Source: an uncultured Eubacteriales bacterium (GTDB lineage Bacteria; Bacillota_A; Clostridia; Christensenellales; Aristaeellaceae). From it: a DNA stretch of 17,219 bases. The stretch is taken from assembly GCA_902766515.1 (NCBI GenBank), contig CACXEB010000433.1, positions 1 to 17,219 on the forward strand, read 5' to 3'. The notes beneath the pieces are model-generated. The model did no database searches. It had not been told where the DNA came from and saw only the letters and a program-made list of their open reading frames with translations. The translations under genes were made by a program, and so were the position numbers. Positions 12,976 through 17,219 of the stretch are shown here, one piece after another; positions within the stretch are counted from its first letter, which is position 1; every line of letters begins with the position of its first letter.

Positions 12976-15171
12976 TTGAAGAAGTTTAAGCATTTTGTTC
13001 TCGGCGGCATTGAACACAAGCTGTTCAATCTGATCCTGATCGCCATGATCCTGGTAGCGGTGGCTTTCATTGCCGTATCCGCCTATCAGACCAATACGCT
13101 CAGCGAGCTGTCCGCCCGGACCAACGAACGCCAGCAGAACTCCATCTCCGCCATTACTTCCTCCGTGATGGATACGGTCGTCAACGAAAACCTGGACCGT
13201 ACCGCCGGGCTGCAGGCCCTGATCATCGATGAGTTTTTCAGTTCACTCGGTGTTCGGGTCCAGATGCTGGGGGAATACGCCGGTACGCTGTTTTCCGATG
13301 ATCCTGATCATGTCGTTCCCGCGGAATACGCGGGTCCGGACAGGAACAAGGACGGTCAGGTCACCGCGCAGCTGATCGTGGCGGACGGCGTGGATGCCGC
13401 AGCGCCGGAAATCGCAAAGAAAATCGGCATTGCAGCAAACATGTCTGACACGATGGTGTCGCTGTTCAGCGCTTCTGAAGCAACCAACTCCTGCTTTATC
13501 GCACTGCCGGAGGGCGTGTTCCTGATCGCGGACGACCGTCCCGGCGCCAAGTTCACGCCCGACGGCACCCCCATCAATTACGATCCCCGTACGCGCGACT
13601 GGTACAAGAAAGCCGTCAGTGAAGGCGCCATGATCTACACGGATGTGGAGGCCGACGCCTTCACCGGCGATATCGGCATCGTCTGTGCGATGCCGATCTA
13701 CGTTGACGGCAGACTGGCCGCCGTCGTCGGCTCCGACCTGTTTCTGACATCCATGCAGGCCGGGGTGCAGGCTTCCTATCGAAACGGCGAATATGTCTGC
13801 ATCATCAATCAAAACGGCCATGTCGTCTTCTCTCCGCTGACCGAAGGCGTCTTTAAAGTCATGGATCTGTCCGTCGCGCCGGACCTGCGCGCTTCCGAAA
13901 ACAGGGACCTGGCGGTGCTGGTCAACGACGCGATGACCGCCCAGACGGATGTGCGCATCGTCAACATGGAAGACGGACCGTATTATATGGTCGGCTCACC
14001 GATGAAGTCCGTCGGCTGGGCGCTGATTGCCGCCGTCAGCGAAGCGACCGCCGCAAAGCCGATCGCCATGCTGAATGACAGCTATGAGCAGATCCAGGCG
14101 GAAGCGGTTTCCACCTACCGGGAAAAAAGCGGTCATTCCCGGACGACCATCACGGTGCTGCTCGCCGCTCTGCTGCTGTTGGTCATCACAGGCACCGTCC
14201 TGTTCGGCAAGCGGATCGTCAGGCCGCTGGATACCATCACGCAGCGTATTTCAGAGCTGAGTGAAGAAAACCTTGAGTTCAAGATGGAGGATACCTACCG
14301 CACCGGTGATGAAATCCAGGTGCTGGCGGAATCCTTCGCGATGATCTCCCATAAAACCGTCGAATACGTCGGCCAGGTACAGCGGGTGACCGCCGAAAAG
14401 GAGCGCATCAGCACCGAGCTGCACATGGCCAACCAGATCCAGGAAAGCATGCTGCCGAGCATCTTCCCGGCATTCCCCGAACGCAAAGAGTTTGATATTT
14501 ACGCCACCATGGCCCCCGCCAAGGAGGTTGGCGGCGATTTCTACGACTTCTTCCTGATCGACAAGGACCACCTGTGCATCGTCATCGCCGATGTCTCCGG
14601 CAAGGGCGTCCCGGCCGCGCTGTTTATGATGGCTTCCAAGATCATCCTGCAGAGCTGCGCCATGCTGGGCAGCTCGCCCGCGGAAATCCTGGTGAAAACC
14701 AACGAGGCCATCTGCTCCAACAACCGCATGGAGATGTTTGTGACGGTCTGGCTGGGCATTCTTGAGATTTCCACCGGCAAGCTCGTGGCCGCCAACGCCG
14801 GCCATGAATATCCTGCCCTGTTGAAAGACGGCCGGTTTGACCTGCTCAGGGACAAGCACGGCTTCGTGATCGGCGGGCTCAGGAAGGTGCGGTATAAGGA
14901 ATACACGATCCAGCTGCAGCCCGGCGACAAGCTGTTCCTGTACACGGACGGCCTGGCCGAAGCGACGGACTGCCATGAAGAGCTGTTCGGCACGGACCGG
15001 ATGCTGGCTGCCCTGAACCAGCTGCCGGGCGGCACGCCGTACGACATCATCAACAACATGAAGAAGCATGTCGACCAGTTTGTCGGGTCGGCGGAACAGT
15101 TTGATGACCTGACCATGCTGTGCATGGAGTACAAAGGGCCTGTAGGCATTGAAAAGGCGGGAAACAATTGA
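12976..15171 (+). CDS. Membrane sensor PP2C (SpoIIE-type) serine/threonine phosphatase with Cache domain
   Basis: A 731-residue protein. A first membrane segment (about 16-37) is followed by a long external region (40-390) with a double-Cache sensor pattern: NYDPRTRDWYKKA at 201-213 and the IVCAMPIYVDGRLAAVVGSDL stretch around 235-255. A second membrane segment (about 391-411) leads to a HAMP domain (412-465), a linker helix, and a PP2C/SpoIIE phosphatase (505-720). Metal-binding acids are present: D521 and D524 in GGDFYD, D539 in ADVSGKG, D658 in YTDGLAEA, and D710-D711. Such proteins usually dephosphorylate anti-sigma antagonists of the RsbV/SpoIIAA type; none is encoded here. Start is TTG with AGGAG at 12961-12965. 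Its TGA overlaps the next gene's TTG by four bases. It is not sporulation SpoIIE, which has ten membrane segments. Confidence 0.93.
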   Translation: MKKFKHFVLGGIEHKLFNLILIAMILVAVAFIAVSAYQTNTLSELSARTNERQQNSISAITSSVMDTVVNENLDRTAGLQALIIDEFFSSLGVRVQMLGEYAGTLFSDDPDHVVPAEYAGPDRNKDGQVTAQLIVADGVDAAAPEIAKKIGIAANMSDTMVSLFSASEATNSCFIALPEGVFLIADDRPGAKFTPDGTPINYDPRTRDWYKKAVSEGAMIYTDVEADAFTGDIGIVCAMPIYVDGRLAAVVGSDLFLTSMQAGVQASYRNGEYVCIINQNGHVVFSPLTEGVFKVMDLSVAPDLRASENRDLAVLVNDAMTAQTDVRIVNMEDGPYYMVGSPMKSVGWALIAAVSEATAAKPIAMLNDSYEQIQAEAVSTYREKSGHSRTTITVLLAALLLLVITGTVLFGKRIVRPLDTITQRISELSEENLEFKMEDTYRTGDEIQVLAESFAMISHKTVEYVGQVQRVTAEKERISTELHMANQIQESMLPSIFPAFPERKEFDIYATMAPAKEVGGDFYDFFLIDKDHLCIVIADVSGKGVPAALFMMASKIILQSCAMLGSSPAEILVKTNEAICSNNRMEMFVTVWLGILEISTGKLVAANAGHEYPALLKDGRFDLLRDKHGFVIGGLRKVRYKEYTIQLQPGDKLFLYTDGLAEATDCHEELFGTDRMLAALNQLPGGTPYDIINNMKKHVDQFVGSAEQFDDLTMLCMEYKGPVGIEKAGNN

Positions 15172-16892
15172 AACGCCGACACATCTCACTGGCACTGAAA
15201 CTGAACATCCTGCTGACTGCGCTGATCCTCACGATTTCCAGCGTCCTGCTTGTCGTTTCCAATTCCGCCTTTCAACAGACCGTGATCGATCCCTACACAG
15301 GCAAGCTGGCCGATGTGAAAATCGACGTCAAGGACCTGCCGGCATACCTGTCCGGGTTCTCAAAAGTGTTAGCATCGGAAGCATTTCAGCAAATGAGGTC
15401 AGCCCCTGATTTTTCCGCTGATCTGATTATCGACTGGCTCAATCAGCATCCGCCCGCCGTCATGCTGACGGATGCCGAAAGCGCCAGCAAGCACCAAACG
15501 CTGATGGTCGATTACTTTGCATTTATGATGGCCATGAGCCCCATCCGTGACCGGTACGATCTGAACAGGATGATCGTGGAGGTCCGGTCCGGGCAGCAGA
15601 TATACGAGATCGGGGAAGAGGAGAAAGGCGGTACCTACTGGGATACCAATGACTTCGGCCGGCGGGGACCCATGTCCGATCTGCAGCCGGATCAGTACAG
15701 TACGCCCATCCTGGTGAACCGGGCAGGGCGGAAGGAACTGACCCGCTGCATCACCGTTGACGCAGAAGACACGGTCGGCTGCATCTGGGTGATCTATGAC
15801 ATGACAGAGATCATCCACCAGCATCACGCATACATGCTGCGCTCCGCCCTGTATGTCTTCCTACAGCTGATCATCGCCTGCGTCATCAGCATGTTCCTGA
15901 TGCGGCGGATCGTCACGAAGCCTCTGAAGCAGCTGACAGACGCCGCCGCGGGCTTCACCGCCGGCGACAACGGCTTTACGAAAGAGGACGTCATCCGCCT
16001 TAACATTCGCTCCCAGGATGAAATTGGGGACCTTTACCGTCAGATCCAGGAAATGCAGCTCCGGATCGTGGATGATACCCAGCACCTGACCCATATGACC
16101 GCCGAAAAGGAGCGCATCGGCACAGAACTGAGCATGGCCGCCCGCATTCAGTCGTCCATGCTGCCCAGCGTTTTCCCGCCTTATCCCAACCGTCCGGAGT
16201 TTGATATCTACGCCTCCATGGATCCCGCGAAGGAAGTCGGTGGGGATTTCTACGACTTCTTCCTGATCGACAACGACCATTTGGGGCTTGTCATCGCCGA
16301 TGTCTCCGGCAAAGGCGTGCCCGCGGCCCTGTTCATGATGATCTCAAAGGTCATCGTACAAAGCTGCGCCATGCTGGGGCAGTCCGCGGGGGAGATCCTG
16401 ACCAAGACCAACGAAGCGCTCTGCTCGAATAACAAGTCGGAAATGTTCGTCACCGTGTGGGTCGGCATCCTGGAAATCAGCACAGGGATCCTGACAGCCG
16501 CCAACGCCGGACATGAATATCCGGCCGTCAGGCACGGCGCTGCCTACGGATTGCTGAAGGACCGGCACGGCATCGTCATCGGCGTGATGGACGGGTATGC
16601 GTATCAGGAATATACCATCCGCCTGGAGCGCGGCGACCAGCTGTTTGTCTATACGGACGGTGTTCCCGAAGCGACCAATCCGCGCAATGAGCTTTTCGGC
16701 ACCGACCGTATGATCGATGCGCTCAACGCATCGCCCGGTTCGACGCCGCAGGAGATCCTGTCTTCCGTCCGCCAGGCCGTGGACCGGTTCACCGACACCG
16801 CGGAACAGTTCGACGACATGACCATGCTCTGCCTGCAGTATAACGGCTCCCCGGTGCAGAGTGCGGACGGGGATACAAAGGCAACGGGTTAA
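15168..16892 (+). CDS. Second membrane sensor PP2C (SpoIIE-type) phosphatase
   Basis: A 574-residue paralogue of the preceding gene. Membrane segments lie at about 12-33 and 226-246. The external region between them is only about 190 residues, roughly half that of its neighbour, and I do not recognise its fold; a small Cache-like sensor is possible. HAMP is at 247-300, then the linker TAEKERIGTELSMAARIQ (311-328), almost the same as in the neighbour, and a PP2C domain at 345-560. Metal-binding acids are D360 and D363 (GGDFYD), D378 (ADVSGKG), D497 (YTDGVPEA) and D549-D550. It starts at TTG 15168, overlapping the upstream TGA, with AAGGCGGG six bases ahead. The pair arose by duplication with sensor exchange or divergence. 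A strong hairpin terminator follows. Confidence 0.93.
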   Translation: MKRRHISLALKLNILLTALILTISSVLLVVSNSAFQQTVIDPYTGKLADVKIDVKDLPAYLSGFSKVLASEAFQQMRSAPDFSADLIIDWLNQHPPAVMLTDAESASKHQTLMVDYFAFMMAMSPIRDRYDLNRMIVEVRSGQQIYEIGEEEKGGTYWDTNDFGRRGPMSDLQPDQYSTPILVNRAGRKELTRCITVDAEDTVGCIWVIYDMTEIIHQHHAYMLRSALYVFLQLIIACVISMFLMRRIVTKPLKQLTDAAAGFTAGDNGFTKEDVIRLNIRSQDEIGDLYRQIQEMQLRIVDDTQHLTHMTAEKERIGTELSMAARIQSSMLPSVFPPYPNRPEFDIYASMDPAKEVGGDFYDFFLIDNDHLGLVIADVSGKGVPAALFMMISKVIVQSCAMLGQSAGEILTKTNEALCSNNKSEMFVTVWVGILEISTGILTAANAGHEYPAVRHGAAYGLLKDRHGIVIGVMDGYAYQEYTIRLERGDQLFVYTDGVPEATNPRNELFGTDRMIDALNASPGSTPQEILSSVRQAVDRFTDTAEQFDDMTMLCLQYNGSPVQSADGDTKATG

Positions 16893-16902
16893 CAACGTTT
16901 AT

Positions 16903-16958
16903 CAAGCTCATCCGGCGTCAGTCGCCTCCCGGCGGCCGGCGCTTTTTTGTTGAGCTTG
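16903..16958. repeat. Perfect 8-base inverted repeat enclosing the terminator
   Basis: CAAGCTCA at 16903-16910 and TGAGCTTG at 16951-16958 are exact inverse copies on either side of the terminator hairpin and its T-run. They could lengthen the hairpin after the U-run, or mark a boundary. Meaning unknown. Confidence 0.45.
16915..16948 (+). terminator. Rho-independent terminator of the pgcA-phosphatase unit
   Basis: GTCGCC (16921-16926) pairs with GGCGGC (16931-16936) around TCCC; after one A/C mismatch GCGTC (16915-16919) pairs with GGCGC (16938-16942), and six T residues follow. The stop codon of the second phosphatase is 23 bases upstream. Confidence 0.75.
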
Positions 16959-17017
16959 CCGAAACCGCCGCGCCAGGCACGGAGCAGGCGGGCGCGCTGG
17001 AGAATATCAACAAGCTG

Positions 17018-17219
17018 ATGCTGGACGCGCTGGAGGAAATGCGGGAGCTGGACCCGGTCAAGAAAGCCGCGACCGGCTACCAGGTGGGCAATACCCGCAC
17101 CCAGGCGCGGCATGACATGACGAAGCGCTACGCGGAGCGCGTCCGCGAGGCGGGAAATAAGACGGACATTACAGAAGCAGCGCGCGACCTGGCGCGGGAT
17201 GTGCTGGAGGCGACGGGGA
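17018..17219 (+). CDS. Partial open reading frame running off the right edge, function unknown
   Basis: A frame stays open from 16844 to the window end with strongly GC-rich third positions from about 16952 onward, which suggests real coding. From the first ATG at 17018 it reads MLDALEEMRELDPVKKA and continues with a highly charged, Arg/Glu-rich helical stretch ending in EAARDLARDVLEATG at the edge. There is no ATG, GTG or TTG in frame upstream of 17018, and GGAG at 16999-17002 is 15 bases away, a poor ribosome binding site. The true start is therefore unclear: a rare CTG at 16997, an internal start, or a sequence junction are all possible. No family is recognised. It may be the beginning of an accessory or phage-like gene, but this is a guess. 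Confidence 0.45.
   Translation, partial: MLDALEEMRELDPVKKAATGYQVGNTRTQARHDMTKRYAERVREAGNKTDITEAARDLARDVLEATG

Noticed and set aside
14251..15195. A 314-codon minus-strand frame opposite the first phosphatase domain
   Set aside because: A similar shadow occurs opposite the second phosphatase, as expected from GC-rich codon bias in paralogous genes.
12976..16892. Sporulation phosphatase SpoIIE
   Set aside because: SpoIIE has about ten membrane segments before the phosphatase; these proteins have two segments flanking an external sensor plus HAMP, so they are general PP2C signalling proteins.
16889..17113. A 74-codon minus-strand frame at the right edge
   Set aside because: It runs through the terminator hairpin and has an in-frame stop just before its start; the plus-strand frame here is longer and has better codon use.
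1..17219. CRISPR arrays, tRNA or rRNA genes, insertion sequences
   Set aside because: I saw no regularly spaced direct repeats, no tRNA or rRNA signatures, and no transposase-like protein in any frame.

Overview
This is a GC-rich, gene-dense bacterial chromosome segment with short intergenic gaps, purine-rich GGAGG-type ribosome binding sites, sigma-A-like promoters and hairpin-plus-U-run terminators. The gene set (RqcP S4 protein, YabN-type methylase/MazG fusion, M24 peptidase of the YqhT type, PgcA-type phosphohexomutase, SpoIIE-type PP2C phosphatases) and the SD-driven starts point to a Gram-positive Bacillota, most likely a GC-rich member of the Clostridia. That placement is inferred from protein character only. 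No rRNA, tRNA, CRISPR array or insertion sequence was seen.

Layout. 44-1114 (-): M24 metallopeptidase. 1327-2642 (+): two exported proteins of unknown function in one unit that ends in a clear terminator. 2698-7958 (-): a leftward run read as mnmG, mazG, hup, terminator, rqcP, radA. 8221-9680 (+): a membrane-anchored protein resembling a solute-binding protein, translationally coupled to glutamate racemase murI. 9738-11081 (-): rarA. 11229-16892 (+): phosphoglucomutase/phosphomannomutase followed by two tandem membrane-bound, sensor-HAMP-PP2C phosphatases, closed by a strong hairpin terminator. From about 16949 to the window end there is an open coding-like frame with no visible start that runs off the edge.

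The genes are mainly housekeeping: translation quality control and tRNA modification (rqcP, mnmG), nucleotide-pool hygiene (mazG), genome maintenance (radA, rarA, hup), wall and envelope precursor supply (murI, pgcA) and peptide turnover (M24). The less ordinary parts are the tandem phosphatases, which share nearly the same output domain but have different external sensors; the uncharacterised exported pair; the anchored protein upstream of murI; and the orphan frame at the right edge. I found no convincing new defence or mobile system. The strongest candidate for undescribed biology is the paired phosphatase module behind the sugar mutase.
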